A stretch of DNA of 64,000 bases from Rhodothermales bacterium (GCA_028284265.1 JANQRZ010000003.1:62001-126000); one strand, 5' to 3'; positions 7,702 through 16,932 are shown, numbered from the stretch's first letter. Numbers and translations are program-made. The notes: generated from the sequence alone by a model not told the origin.

Positions 7702-9153
7702 TCAAACGGCGAACTCCTCTTCGGGCGTCGCTTTCCGGCGGTCGGCAACGAACATTGGAGCGACGTTCGTCGGTCCCCACGTCCCCGACTTGTAATCCTG
7801 AACCGGGATGTCGGCGTCGAGGAGTGGCTCGAAGAGTGCCCACGCGGCCTCGGTCTCATCGGCGTGGACGAAGAGGGTCTGGTCGCCCGTGGCGACATCG
7901 GCGAGCAGCGTCTCGTAGGCCGTCGGGAGCGGCCCGAAGGCGTTTTCGTAGTCGAAGTGGAACTGCTGGCTCGACAGGTCGAACCCGTCGCCGGGTGTCT
8001 TGACCTCAACGCCGAGCGTGAAGCCTTCGTGCGGCTGAAGCTGGATGCGGAGCACGTTGCGGCTGATCGAGCAGTGGCCCGGCCCGCCGAAGAGTTGGAC
8101 CGGCGGCGAGCGGAAATAGACATCTATCTGGGTCAGACGCTTCGGGAGGCGTTTGCCGGTGCGAAGCACGAACGGCACGCCCTGCCAGCGCCAGTTCTCC
8201 ACGTAGAGTCGGAGCGCGGCGAACGTCTCGGTCGTCGAGTCGGGCGGCGTGTCCTCGTGGTCCTTGTAACCCTCGTGCTCTTCGCCCTCCCCGTCGCCCG
8301 CTGTGTACTGCCCGAAGATCACATCGCGGACATCGATAGGGGCAATCGAGTGCAGCACCTTCACCTTCTCGCGGCGGATCGATTCGGCGTCGAAGCGGGC
8401 AGGAGGCTCCATCGCGGCGAGCGTCACGAGTTGGGTCAGGTGGTTCTGCACCATGTCGCGGAGCGTGCCCGATTTATCGAAGTACCCGGCACGGCCTTCG
8501 ACGCCAATCGACTCGGCGACGGTGATCTCGACACGGTCAATGTGCATCCGGTCCCAGACCGATTCGAAGATGGCGTTGGCGAACCGGAAGACGAGGAGGT
8601 TCTGGACGGTCTCTTTCCCGAGGTAGTGGTCGATGCGGTAGATCTGCTCCTCGTCGAAGTAGGTGTGGACGAGCGCGTTGAGCTGCTGCGCCGATTCGAG
8701 GTCATGCCCGAACGGCTTCTCGACGACGAGACGGGTCCAGCCGTCGCGCTGCTCGGCCTCGTCCTGCTCGCCGATTTCTTGGATCGATTTCTCGAAGGCC
8801 GAGGGCGGGATGGCGAGGTAGTAGATGCGGTTGCCAGATAGATCCAACTCGTGCTCTAGCTTGGTCGCCCGCTCGAAGATGGGGTCGAGTTCGCCGTCTT
8901 TGCCGACCTGACAGTAGGCGATGCACTCGTCGCACCACACGTCGGCGGCTTCGCCGCCGAGGCCTTCGTCTTCGAGCGCTTCGCGGAAGGTGTCGCGGAG
9001 CTTCTGGTCGTCCCAGTTCGACCGGCCCACGCCGAGGACGGCTACGCGGCCTGCGTCTTCGCGGTCTACGATGCCCCGGTAGACCGCCGGGATGAGCTTG
9101 CGCTTGGCGAGGTCACCGGTCGCGCCGAGGAGGATGAAGAGGCAGGAGTCCAT
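7702..9153 (-). CDS. zwf: Glucose-6-phosphate 1-dehydrogenase
   Basis: First step of the oxidative pentose phosphate pathway: glucose-6-phosphate plus NAD(P)+ to 6-phosphogluconolactone. 483 residues, normal for the family. The N-terminal coenzyme fingerprint is LLGATGDLAKRKLIP, and the active-site signature RIDHYLGKETVQN lies in the middle of the chain. The start MDSCLFILLGATGD at 9153 puts the Rossmann strand at the extreme N-terminus, as is usual; an ATG seven codons upstream is less likely. It sits in the run gnd, DUF4348 gene, zwf, pgl, all minus strand. Confidence 0.97.
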   Translation of the reverse strand: MDSCLFILLGATGDLAKRKLIPAVYRGIVDREDAGRVAVLGVGRSNWDDQKLRDTFREALEDEGLGGEAADVWCDECIAYCQVGKDGELDPIFERATKLEHELDLSGNRIYYLAIPPSAFEKSIQEIGEQDEAEQRDGWTRLVVEKPFGHDLESAQQLNALVHTYFDEEQIYRIDHYLGKETVQNLLVFRFANAIFESVWDRMHIDRVEITVAESIGVEGRAGYFDKSGTLRDMVQNHLTQLVTLAAMEPPARFDAESIRREKVKVLHSIAPIDVRDVIFGQYTAGDGEGEEHEGYKDHEDTPPDSTTETFAALRLYVENWRWQGVPFVLRTGKRLPKRLTQIDVYFRSPPVQLFGGPGHCSISRNVLRIQLQPHEGFTLGVEVKTPGDGFDLSSQQFHFDYENAFGPLPTAYETLLADVATGDQTLFVHADETEAAWALFEPLLDADIPVQDYKSGTWGPTNVAPMFVADRRKATPEEEFAV

Positions 9154-9202
9154 GGTCGAGGGTCGGGAGGTCAAGGGTCGGGAGCCAGGGTTACGGTATC
9201 AC

Positions 9203-9646
9203 TCATGTGCTGTGATCGACAAATCGGACGAGATACCATCTTCCCTCTCGTTTCTCGAAGTAAAATGCCACCGATACCCCGGTCTCGTTTCCCGTGAAGT
9301 GAAGCACACGCTGACCTGTATCGCGCAGCGTGCGATCAAAGTTGTCGTAGATCTGGCTCGTGGTGTTACCGTCGAAGCACTGTTCATAAGAGAGCCTCAG
9401 CCATTTAGCTCCCTCATCAACGTCAAGCTGTTCTGTCACGACAGCGAGATCATTGTCATAATCAAGGTACTCTACCTCAACTGGCCACACCACGCGCTCT
9501 AGCCGGAACTCTTCGTCAGTGCAGAAGAGCGAAAGGAAGTGAGTGAATGACTCGGGCTGTGCCGAGGTAGGTGGAGGTATCATGGCGGATATCAGTAATA
9601 GAAATCCGAGACCGTGCAGGCTCATGCTACGTGACACGGTAGACAT
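9203..9646 (-). CDS. Exported DUF4348-like protein
   Basis: A 147-residue protein with an N-terminal signal peptide (hydrophobic LHGLGFLLLISAM, likely cut after PTSAQ near residue 30) and a small domain beginning ESFTHFLSLFCTDEEFRLER. That pattern, ending in a GRWYLVRF strand, resembles the DUF4348 family of secreted Bacteroidota proteins; the assignment is from memory of the motif. Its start lies two bases after the gnd stop and it is 49 bases from zwf, so it belongs to the pentose phosphate operon although its predicted location is outside the cytoplasm. Function unknown. Confidence 0.75.
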   Translation of the reverse strand: MSTVSRSMSLHGLGFLLLISAMIPPPTSAQPESFTHFLSLFCTDEEFRLERVVWPVEVEYLDYDNDLAVVTEQLDVDEGAKWLRLSYEQCFDGNTTSQIYDNFDRTLRDTGQRVLHFTGNETGVSVAFYFEKREGRWYLVRFVDHST

Positions 9647-9648
9647 CC

Positions 9649-10593
9649 TTACCCCTCGCCAGTTTCGGAGTTGGCACCAGAGACGGCGGTCTTCAGTGCA
9701 TGGCCGCCGAACTGGTTGCGGAGCGCGGCGAGGAGCCGGTTGTAGAACGCCCGGTCGTCGCGCGACTGGATGCGCTCGATGAGCGAGTGCGTCAGCACCG
9801 GCGCGGGGATGTTGAGGTCCATCGCCTCCTGCACCGTCCACCGGCCCATGCCCGAGTCGGCGACGTAGGGGGCGATGTCGTTGAGACCGGGGCCGTCTTC
9901 CCGAAGCGCATTCTCGACGAGTTCGAGCAGCCATGAGCGGATCACGCTGCCGTGCTGCCAGATGTTGGAAATCTGCACCGTGTCGAGGTCGAACTCCTCC
10001 TTGGCTGTCATCAGCGCGAAGCCTTCGGCGTAGGCCTGCATCAGGCCGTACTCAATGCCGTTATGGATCATCTTGACGAAGTGCCCGGAGCCGCTCGGTC
10101 CCATGTGGCCCCAGCCTTTGTTCTTGGCTGGAGCGAGCGTTTCGAAGACCGGGCGCAGGTGCTCGACGGGTGCGTCCGCGCCGCCGACCATCAGGCAGTA
10201 GCCACCTTCTAGCCCCCACACGCCGCCGCTCACGCCGCAGTCGATGTAGTGCGCGCCGACGTTTTCCTGTAGCTCCTTCGCTCGGCGCATCGAGTCTTGG
10301 TAGTACGAGTTGCCGCCGTCCACGACGATACTGTTTTCGCTCAGGTGTGGCTTGAGGTCGGCGAGCACCTTGTCCACGATGTGGCCTGCCGGGACCATCA
10401 GCCAGAAGATGCGCGGCGATTCCAGCTTGTCTACCAGTTCATCGAGCGAGGCCGCGGTGCCGACGCCGTCGCTGGCGAGTTGGGTGCGCTCTTCTGGGTC
10501 GAGGTCGAAGCCGATGGGGGTGTGGCCGTCGCGGTGGAGGCGGCGCGCGATGCCGCCGCCCATCTTCCCGAGGCCGATGATGCCGAGGTTCAT
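9649..10593 (-). CDS. gnd: 6-phosphogluconate dehydrogenase, decarboxylating (short form)
   Basis: Oxidative decarboxylation of 6-phosphogluconate to ribulose-5-phosphate. The 314-residue length marks the short GntZ/YqeC-type enzyme rather than the ~470-residue classical Gnd. Residues 1-20 hold the nucleotide site GLGKMGGGIARRLH, the next strand ends GFDLD (an acidic residue there usually favours NAD+), and the signature VDGGNSYYQDSMRR and DCGVSGGVWGLE follow. It is the first pentose phosphate gene of this minus-strand run, upstream of the DUF4348 gene, zwf and pgl. Confidence 0.94.
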   Translation of the reverse strand: MNLGIIGLGKMGGGIARRLHRDGHTPIGFDLDPEERTQLASDGVGTAASLDELVDKLESPRIFWLMVPAGHIVDKVLADLKPHLSENSIVVDGGNSYYQDSMRRAKELQENVGAHYIDCGVSGGVWGLEGGYCLMVGGADAPVEHLRPVFETLAPAKNKGWGHMGPSGSGHFVKMIHNGIEYGLMQAYAEGFALMTAKEEFDLDTVQISNIWQHGSVIRSWLLELVENALREDGPGLNDIAPYVADSGMGRWTVQEAMDLNIPAPVLTHSLIERIQSRDDRAFYNRLLAALRNQFGGHALKTAVSGANSETGEG

Positions 10594-10713
10594 GGGGTGA
10601 AGGATGAGGTGAGAGAAGCCGAAAGATGCGACACCGCGTGCTCTCGTGTGTCACGGGTCCATCACCTTCTCAACGCCGCCGGTCCCGCAGTGGTCCCTGT
10701 TCTGGCTGGCTGT

Positions 10714-11469
10714 TCAGAATGTGACGGCGAGGCCGTTGCGGAGGCTGAGGTCGAAGCGGTCGAGGTCGCCGGGCGGTTCGCTGTCGTAGCGCAGGTTCAT
10801 CGCGATGCGGAGGGCGACGAACCGGGTGAGTTGCACGTTCAGCCCGGCCTCGTTGAGCACCCGGTAGTCCGCGAACCGGTCGAAGCGCGGCTGCACATAG
10901 ACCGTGTTGACGAGCGTGACGAGGTCGGTCACTTCGACCTTGAGGACGAAATAGTTGCTCCATCGCCCGACGGTTGTTTCTGGATCGACGAGCACTTCTT
11001 TTCGGTCGAGTAGTTCGTATTCGAGCATTGGCGTCGTGCCGACGAAGGCGGCGGCGGTGCTGTCGCGGTAGAGCTTGAGGCGGACGCCCGCGCCCGCGAG
11101 GTAGCGCCGCGTGAGGAGCTGTGACTCGTCGCGCTCGGTCTGGACGAACGCCTCGGGACGAATCCACTCCTGTCCCGGAATGCGGAGGACGGTCCGAAGA
11201 TGGGCAAAGCCGCTGTTGAGGAATACGCGGTCCTCGGCCTCGCTGAACTCGATGTTGCCGATCAGGAACGAGGCGAGGTTGCCGGTACGGAGGTCCACCC
11301 GCCCGCGCAGCCCGAGGTCGACCACATCGACGTTGCCGGTGCGGAAGAGAGCATTCGCCGCTGCCGTTGCGCTCAGGCCGTCCACGTCCTCGGCGATCCG
11401 CATTTTCTCCGTGTTGACTTGGGCGAGAGCAGCCGGGGCGAGGAGCAACAGGAACGTGAGAAACCGCAT
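10714..11469 (-). CDS. DUF481 outer-membrane beta-barrel protein
   Basis: 251 residues with a clear signal peptide (MRFLTFLLLLAPAALAQ, cut near residue 16) and a body of alternating amphipathic strands ending in an aromatic residue (GLAVTF), as outer-membrane barrels do. The central segment FAHLRTVLRIPGQEWIRPEA and the internal strand pattern match DUF481 (salt-stress-induced YdiY-like) proteins. It lies six bases after the mechanosensitive channel gene on the same strand, so both envelope proteins are probably co-transcribed. Substrate unknown. Confidence 0.8.
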   Translation of the reverse strand: MRFLTFLLLLAPAALAQVNTEKMRIAEDVDGLSATAAANALFRTGNVDVVDLGLRGRVDLRTGNLASFLIGNIEFSEAEDRVFLNSGFAHLRTVLRIPGQEWIRPEAFVQTERDESQLLTRRYLAGAGVRLKLYRDSTAAAFVGTTPMLEYELLDRKEVLVDPETTVGRWSNYFVLKVEVTDLVTLVNTVYVQPRFDRFADYRVLNEAGLNVQLTRFVALRIAMNLRYDSEPPGDLDRFDLSLRNGLAVTF

Positions 11470-11475
11470 GGCGAT

Positions 11476-12492
11476 CTATGCTTCGGCTTGAGGTTGCGCG
11501 CTGGACCCGCTGCCGGGTTTCATGAACGGTGCATCCTGAAACGCCTGCGCCTCGTCGATGAACAGTTGGAGGTGCGGGAACGGAATCTCGATGTCGGCCT
11601 CGCGCAGGGCCTCGCGCACCTTCTCGATGTATTCGAGCCGGACAGCCACCTCGAGCTTCGGGTCTTTGAGGAACAGCCGAAGCTCCATGTCCACGCTGGA
11701 TGCGTTCATCGCCGTCACCACGACTTGCGGTGGATAGTCCGGGTGTAACCGCCCGTCGCTCTCGGTCAGTTTCAGCACCACCTCGCGCGCTTCCTGTGGA
11801 TACTCCTTGTACGCGATGCCGAAGGGGACGGTGATTCGCAGCACGCCGAGCAGCGTGTGGTTGATGAGCTTTTGCTGGATCATGTGCGCGTTTGGGAGCA
11901 CCGCCACTTCGTTGTTGAGCGTGCGGATGCGCGTCGAGCGGAGCGTGATCTCCTGCACCGCCCCGAAGGTGCCCTCGACCTCGACGTTGTCGCCGACGCG
12001 GAAGGGTTGGTCGAGTAGGATCGTGATGCCGGAGATGAAGTTCTCCAGCGTGTCCCTGGCCGCAAAGCCGAGCGCGATGCCCGCGATCCCGAGGCCCGCG
12101 ATCAACGCGCCGACGTTCATCCCGAGTTGGTCGAGGACGACGATCGCAGCGAAGGAGTACATAACCAGCCGGAACGACTTGATCACAAGCTGCCGGACAC
12201 CGAGGCCGACCCGGCGGCTGCGGCGGAGGCCACGCTCCAGCAAACTCGCCACCACCCGGTAGACCAGCACGAACAGCAGAAGTGTGATCAGTGCCGGAAT
12301 CAGTCCATCGACGACGAAGTGGATGAGGGCCGTCGAGAGCTGCTCGTAGACATCCTCGAACCGTCCCTCGCGTAGCGCGCGCCCGGTCTCTTGCAGGTTC
12401 TCCGTAATCAGACTGATCGCGTTGGTCGTGTCCGCAACGGCGGAGTCAGCTACAGCGGGTGCCTCGAGGGTCGCGTTGGTGGAGTCTTGCAT
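11476..12492 (-). CDS. MscS-family mechanosensitive ion channel
   Basis: Small-conductance mechanosensitive channel homologue, 338 residues, inner membrane. Hydrophobic helices lie at about residues 55-78 and 95-115, followed by the pore-lining helix GLGIAGIALGFAARDTLENF and the beta domain with DQPFRVGDNVEVEGTFGAV. The cytoplasmic alpha/beta domain ends near residue 310, and a short Ser/Gln-rich tail follows. The start at 12492 (MQDSTNATL) was preferred because upstream codons lie in the folD tail. It is the first of three MscS homologues in this window and sits between folD (13 bases) and the DUF481 gene. Confidence 0.93.
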   Translation of the reverse strand: MQDSTNATLEAPAVADSAVADTTNAISLITENLQETGRALREGRFEDVYEQLSTALIHFVVDGLIPALITLLLFVLVYRVVASLLERGLRRSRRVGLGVRQLVIKSFRLVMYSFAAIVVLDQLGMNVGALIAGLGIAGIALGFAARDTLENFISGITILLDQPFRVGDNVEVEGTFGAVQEITLRSTRIRTLNNEVAVLPNAHMIQQKLINHTLLGVLRITVPFGIAYKEYPQEAREVVLKLTESDGRLHPDYPPQVVVTAMNASSVDMELRLFLKDPKLEVAVRLEYIEKVREALREADIEIPFPHLQLFIDEAQAFQDAPFMKPGSGSSAQPQAEA

Positions 12493-12505
12493 CGGCACGG
12501 GAGGG

Positions 12506-13402
12506 CTAGGCTTCCACGGCAGTATGCTCGTGCCGACGGCGGGCCGCGTCGAGCGTGTTCTTGAGCAGCATCGCAATCGTCATCGGGCCGACGCCGCCGG
12601 GGACCGGCGTGATCCAGCCCGCGATCTCCTTCGCCGCCTCGAAGTCCACGTCCCCCACGAGTCGGTAGCCGCGCTCGCGTGAGGCGTCCTCCACGCGGTT
12701 GATCCCGACGTCAATCACCGCTGCGCCAGGCTTGACCATGTCCGCCGTCACAAAGTGGGGGCGACCAATCGCGGCGACGAGAATGTCGGCCTGCCGGGCG
12801 ATCTCGGCGAGGTTCTTCGTCCGGCTGTGGCAGACGGTGACGGTGGCATCGGTGCCGCGTTTCAGGAAGAGATTCGCCATCGGCTTGCCAACGATGTTGC
12901 TTCGCCCGATTACGACCGCGTGCGCGCCGCTCGTCTCGATCCCGCTTCGCTCCAGCATTTCGATGATACCGGCAGGCGTGCAGGGCACGAACCCGGCCTC
13001 GCCGATCACAAGCCGACCAGCGTTCTCCGGGTGGAAGCCGTCCACGTCCTTGTCTGGGTCCAGCGCGTGGATCACCTTCGAGTCGTCGATGTGGTCCGGC
13101 AGCGGAAGCTGGACGAGGATGCCATCCACGGTCGGGCTGGTGTTCAGTTCGTCGATGAGGGCGAGCAGGTCGAGCTCCGAGATGTCCGCGGGGAGATGGA
13201 TCGTCTCGCTATCGACCCCTGCTTCGGACGCGGCGCGGATTTTGGCGCGGACGTAGGACGCGGAGGCGGGGTGGTCGCCGACGAGGACGACGCGGAGGGC
13301 CGGAGGCGCGTGACCGGCTTGCGTCCAATCCTCGACACCGGCGCGCACGTCGGCGCGCACGGCAGCGGCGATAGCTTTTCCGTCGATCAGTTGGGCGGAC
13401 AT
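12506..13402 (-). CDS. folD: Bifunctional methylenetetrahydrofolate dehydrogenase/cyclohydrolase
   Basis: Interconverts 5,10-methylene-, 5,10-methenyl- and 10-formyl-tetrahydrofolate in one-carbon metabolism. 298 residues, typical length. Signatures are [14 protein letters not shown]-like ([18 protein letters not shown]), [20 protein letters not shown], the NADP site [17 protein letters not shown], and the C-terminal [20 protein letters not shown]. It starts the minus-strand run that continues with the MscS and DUF481 genes. The divergent asd gene begins 127 bases away, so that gap should hold both promoters. Confidence 0.97.
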   Translation of the reverse strand: MSAQLIDGKAIAAAVRADVRAGVEDWTQAGHAPPALRVVLVGDHPASASYVRAKIRAASEAGVDSETIHLPADISELDLLALIDELNTSPTVDGILVQLPLPDHIDDSKVIHALDPDKDVDGFHPENAGRLVIGEAGFVPCTPAGIIEMLERSGIETSGAHAVVIGRSNIVGKPMANLFLKRGTDATVTVCHSRTKNLAEIARQADILVAAIGRPHFVTADMVKPGAAVIDVGINRVEDASRERGYRLVGDVDFEAAKEIAGWITPVPGGVGPMTIAMLLKNTLDAARRRHEHTAVEA

Positions 13403-13529
13403 AGGGGTAGGGGGCAGAGAGCAAAGGGCAGAGAGCAGAAACTACTTCCGATTGGGGTGCCCGAACAGACCGGTAGGTGTGGCGTTTCGTATTCTCAGTC
13501 AGCCCATCACCCAATCAGCGAGTCACTCA

Positions 13530-14585
13530 ATGAAAGTCGGAATCCTTGGCGCGACGGGTGCCGTCGGCCAGAAGTTCGTCGAACTCCTCGACGGGCATCC
13601 CCATTTTGAGATCGAAGCCCTCGCCGCGTCAGAACGCTCGGCGGGCCGGCCCTACCGCGAGGCGTCGAACTGGATCGGTGCCCGCGAGATGCCTGCGGCG
13701 GTCGCCGACCGCGAGGTCGTCCTCGCCGAACCGGACGCGCTTGCCGACTGCGACTTTGTGTTCTCCGGCCTCGACGCCTCGGCAGCCGAGGTCCTCGAAC
13801 ACCGCTTCGCCGAGGCAGGCATTCCGGTGATCTCGAACGCCCGCACGCACCGGATGGACCCCGACGTGCCGCTCCTCATCCCCGAGGTCAACCCCGACCA
13901 CACGGCCCTCATCGACCGGCAGACCACGCCGGGCTGGATCGTCACGAACCCGAACTGCTCGACGGTTGGCCTCGTGATGGCGCTCAAGCCGCTCGTCGAT
14001 GCGTTCGGGGTGGAGGCAGTGAGCGTGGTGACGATGCAGGCGCTCTCCGGGGCGGGCTACCCCGGCGTCTCATCGCTTGATGTGCTTGGCAACGTCGTCC
14101 CATTCATCGGGGGGGAGGAGGACAAGCTAGTTCACGAGCCGCGTAAGCTTCTTGGCTCGCTCGAAGACGGTGCGATCCGCCCCTACGAGATGACGGTCTC
14201 GGCGCAGTGTAACCGCGTCCCCGTGCTCGACGGGCACCTCGAATGCGTCTCGGTCAAACTCGGCACGGCGGCCTCGCCCGAGGAGGTGGCGGAGGTGATG
14301 GCCTCCTTCGAGTCGCCGCTGGCGGGCATGGACCTGCCGACGGCTCCGGCTCGCCCCGTCCGGGTGTTCGAGGACGAGCGTTTTCCGCAGCCGCGTCGTC
14401 ACGTCGAAGCCGAGGGCGGGATGCAGGTCAGCGTCGGGCGCGTCCGGGCGTGCGCCTTGCTTGATGTCAAGTTCGTCGTGCTGTCGCACAACACGATCCG
14501 GGGCGCTGCCGGGGGAGCCATCCTCAACGCCGAGCTATTACAGGCGCAGGGGCGACTCATGCCGCGTGCCGTCGCTGCCGCGTGA
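13530..14585 (+). CDS. asd: Aspartate-semialdehyde dehydrogenase (archaeal/fungal type)
   Basis: Reduces aspartyl phosphate to aspartate semialdehyde for lysine, threonine and methionine synthesis. 351 residues beginning MKVGILGATGAVGQKFVELL (NADP site). The catalytic cysteine lies in TNPNCSTVGLVMALKPL and the substrate histidine region is VPVLDGHLECVSVKL. The sequence pattern (SGLDASAAEVLEHRFA, GNVVPFIGGEEDKL) is that of the archaeal/fungal Asd branch rather than the usual bacterial UsgA-like form. The ATG at 13530 was chosen because the nucleotide motif must be N-terminal. Its stop overlaps the GNAT gene start by four bases (GTGA). Confidence 0.95.
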   Translation: MKVGILGATGAVGQKFVELLDGHPHFEIEALAASERSAGRPYREASNWIGAREMPAAVADREVVLAEPDALADCDFVFSGLDASAAEVLEHRFAEAGIPVISNARTHRMDPDVPLLIPEVNPDHTALIDRQTTPGWIVTNPNCSTVGLVMALKPLVDAFGVEAVSVVTMQALSGAGYPGVSSLDVLGNVVPFIGGEEDKLVHEPRKLLGSLEDGAIRPYEMTVSAQCNRVPVLDGHLECVSVKLGTAASPEEVAEVMASFESPLAGMDLPTAPARPVRVFEDERFPQPRRHVEAEGGMQVSVGRVRACALLDVKFVVLSHNTIRGAAGGAILNAELLQAQGRLMPRAVAAA

Positions 14586-15076
14586 GCGCGGCGTTTACCA
14601 TCCGCCGTGCCCGCACCGAGGATGTCGACGAGGCGGTCGCGCTCTGGAGCCAGCTTCAGGGCGAGCACCGCGCCCTCGACGCTCGCCACCGTCCGAGCGC
14701 CTCGGCCCGCGACCGCTGGCGCAACGACTTCCGTGTCTGGGTAGCGGGTGACGAGCACCGGGTTTTCGTAGCGGAGCGCGATGGGGAGGTGGTAGGCCTC
14801 GTGACGGCGCACCCGTTCTGGCCCCCGCCGGTCTACGAGCAGGAGATGGAGGTCTACGTCACCGAACTCATCGTGCGGTCGGACCAACGGAGCCGCAGCA
14901 TCGGGGCCGCGTTGCTGGAAGCCGTGCGGGCGTGGGCGTGGAGTCAGGGTGTGACCCAGATTCGGGCAGGCGTCCTCAGTCGGAACACGCGAGGCCGGGC
15001 GTTCTGGGCACGCGAAGGCGCGGACGACCTGTTCACAACGGTCACGCTGGCTATCGAGCCATCGAACGAAAGGTGA
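14582..15076 (+). CDS. GNAT family N-acetyltransferase
   Basis: 164-residue acyl-CoA-dependent acetyltransferase. The fold is visible as an N-terminal FTIRRARTEDVDEAVALWSQ strand-helix, a central VYVTELIVRSDQRSRSIGAALLEAVR containing a variant acetyl-CoA loop (RSRSIG for the usual RxxGxG), and the C-terminal RAGVLSRNTRGRAFWAREGA. Start is GTG within GTGA overlapping the asd stop, indicating coupling. The substrate cannot be told from sequence; proximity to asd does not prove a role in amino-acid metabolism. Confidence 0.87.
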   Translation: MSAAFTIRRARTEDVDEAVALWSQLQGEHRALDARHRPSASARDRWRNDFRVWVAGDEHRVFVAERDGEVVGLVTAHPFWPPPVYEQEMEVYVTELIVRSDQRSRSIGAALLEAVRAWAWSQGVTQIRAGVLSRNTRGRAFWAREGADDLFTTVTLAIEPSNER

Positions 15077-15192
15077 CCCTTTCGTGAAGCTGTGGTTTGT
15101 TGTGTGGGCATAGCATCCGAAGCAAGGAACGCCACCCCTCATCGCTCGTGTGAAGGCCCGATCTGTCCTTTCCACCCTCCGCCAAATCCATT

Positions 15193-15732
15193 ATGCCTTT
15201 CCGCCTTTTCCTCCTTTTTGGCGTCGCGCTTCTCCTCGCGGTGCCTGCCTCCGCGCAGCAACGCGCCAACGACGAAGCACGCACTAGCCCGAACGCCATG
15301 ATCGGTCAGACCATCGGCACGACCAATGTCAAGGTGACCTACGGCCGTCCGAGTGTCCGGGGCCGCGCCATCTTCGGCGACCTCGTGCCCTACGGTGCCA
15401 TCTGGCGCACCGGTGCCAACGAAGCCACCACCATCACCTTCTCCAACGATGTCATGATCGAGGGTGAGGCCCTTGCTGCAGGCACCTACGGTCTCTTCAC
15501 GGTCCCCGGCGAAGACGAGTGGGCTATCGTCTTCAACAGCGTGTCCGAGCAGTGGGGGGGCTATAACTACAGCGCAGACAGCGACGTGCTCCGCGTGATG
15601 GTTGCGCCGAGCATGGGCGCGATGGACGAGATGATGACCTTCTCCTTCGACGCAGTGACTGAAACGGAGGCTACCCTCACGCTGCACTGGGACGAGGTCG
15701 AGGTACCGATCATGATTTCGACCGGCTCGTGA
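15193..15732 (+). CDS. Exported DUF2911 protein
   Basis: 179 residues with a signal peptide (hydrophobic core FLLFGVALLLAVPASA, cut near residue 22). The mature part shows the DUF2911 pattern: KVTYGRPSVRGRAIFGDLVPYGAIWRTGANEATTI-type sequence, then LAAGTYGLFTVPGEDEWAIVFN. DUF2911 proteins are common exported proteins of Bacteroidota without a defined function. The gene overlaps the following lipoprotein start (GTGA). A 116-base gap separates it from the GNAT gene. Confidence 0.9.
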   Translation: MPFRLFLLFGVALLLAVPASAQQRANDEARTSPNAMIGQTIGTTNVKVTYGRPSVRGRAIFGDLVPYGAIWRTGANEATTITFSNDVMIEGEALAAGTYGLFTVPGEDEWAIVFNSVSEQWGGYNYSADSDVLRVMVAPSMGAMDEMMTFSFDAVTETEATLTLHWDEVEVPIMISTGS

Positions 15733-16526
15733 TCCGTTCGTCATCCATTGCAGTCGGTGCGCTTGTCGTACTGATTCTCGCGGGCTGTGCCGAGTCGGAT
15801 ACGACCGATCCGGTGCAGCCCGCTGCTGTTGATGCCGCTACCGATACGGCTGCCGTAGCTGTGATCGAGCGCGCACGAGCAGCGCACGGGTCTGATCTGC
15901 TTGATGCTGCCGAGGTCACGTTCAGCTTTCGCGGCGTGCCCTTCCGCATCGAGCGTGAGGGCGGGCGCTTTACCTATACCCGGACGTGGCAGGATTCCAC
16001 CGGAAGCGTCCGCGACGTGCTCGACAACGACGGGGTCCGTCGCACGGTTGACGGGGTGCCTGTCGCGCTCGATGAGCAAGCTGCGCTACCCGCCGAGGAG
16101 AACGTCAACTCGGTCGTCTACTTTGCGCTGTTGCCCCACGGCCTCGCTGATGCCGCTGTGCAGCCCCGGTATCTCGGCGTCGATTCGCTCGGTGGCGAGG
16201 TGTATGACCTCGTTGAAGTCACATTCCAACAGGAGGGGGGCGGGCGCGATTATCAGGACCGTTTCCTCTATTGGGTCCACCACGAGCAGGACACAGTCGA
16301 TTACCTCGCCTACTCCTATGAAGTCAACGGCGGCGGGGCGCGTTTCCGTCGAGCCATAAACGCTCGTACCGTCGGTGGCATCCATTTCGCCGACTACGAG
16401 AATTATTCTGCCGAGCCGCTGGAGCCGTCGCTTGAGGCCCTCGGTCGTATGTGGGAAGCCGACTCGCTGGTGCTCCTCTCCGAGATCGTGTTGGCGGACG
16501 TGGAGGTGCGGCGTCTAAGGCGGTAG
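15729..16526 (+). CDS. Lipoprotein, DUF6503-like
   Basis: 265 residues from a GTG start that overlaps the DUF2911 stop. Signal and lipobox are clear: ALVVLILAGC with Cys20, so it should be a lipid-anchored periplasmic or outer-membrane protein. The body has HGSDLLDAAEVTFSFRG near residue 55 and later FLYWVHHEQDTVDYLAYSY; these resemble the DUF6503 group of Bacteroidota lipoproteins, stated from memory. Probably one transcription unit with the DUF2911 gene. No catalytic motif is seen. Confidence 0.8.
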   Translation: MIRSSSIAVGALVVLILAGCAESDTTDPVQPAAVDAATDTAAVAVIERARAAHGSDLLDAAEVTFSFRGVPFRIEREGGRFTYTRTWQDSTGSVRDVLDNDGVRRTVDGVPVALDEQAALPAEENVNSVVYFALLPHGLADAAVQPRYLGVDSLGGEVYDLVEVTFQQEGGGRDYQDRFLYWVHHEQDTVDYLAYSYEVNGGGARFRRAINARTVGGIHFADYENYSAEPLEPSLEALGRMWEADSLVLLSEIVLADVEVRRLRR

Positions 16527-16791
16527 TGCTGTTCGTACAGTGTTTCGCGCATCGGTGCCGGGGAAACCCTGTGGGGCGAACACATAGTCTCACCGCTAGG
16601 TCGGTATGTGCGAGGATACCTACGTTGCGGCTGCATCTCTATGTGCAGGAGGTCTGACCGGTCCCCGCTGGTTCCCCTCTCAGGTGCTTCCGCTGCACCC
16701 CTTCTGCTGTTACCATCAGAGGCCGGTCCCTTTCCCCGCGGGCTGGCCTCTGGTTATAGAGCGATACGGTCTGTCCGTGACGGTGGGCCAC

Positions 16792-16822
16792 AAAAAAGCC
16801 TGAGCCGGACGCGCCGACTCGG
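16792..16822 (-). terminator. Possible rho-independent terminator (minus strand)
   Basis: On the minus strand a GC-rich stem (arms 16813-16822 and 16799-16808, one mismatch and one G-T pair) is followed by six T. No minus-strand gene ends close by, so either it stops read-through from the tRNA side or it belongs to an unrecognised small RNA. Confidence 0.35.
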
Positions 16823-16903
16823 GTCGAAACCTCCAACTCCTTACTCCTGGTTGTATCGGTTCATGACCGTCGTCATGTCCTCACGGACAAAGATGATTGC
16901 TAC

Positions 16904-16932
16904 TTGCAGCTTTGCCATGAATAGTATATACT
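16904..16932 (+). promoter_or_regulatory. Sigma70-like promoter of the GH16-like gene
   Basis: TTGCAG at 16904-16909 and TATACT at 16927-16932, 17 bases apart, 46 bases before the ATG at 16979. The spacing and -10 match are good; it is not of the Bacteroidota TTTG/TAnnTTTG type. Confidence 0.5.
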
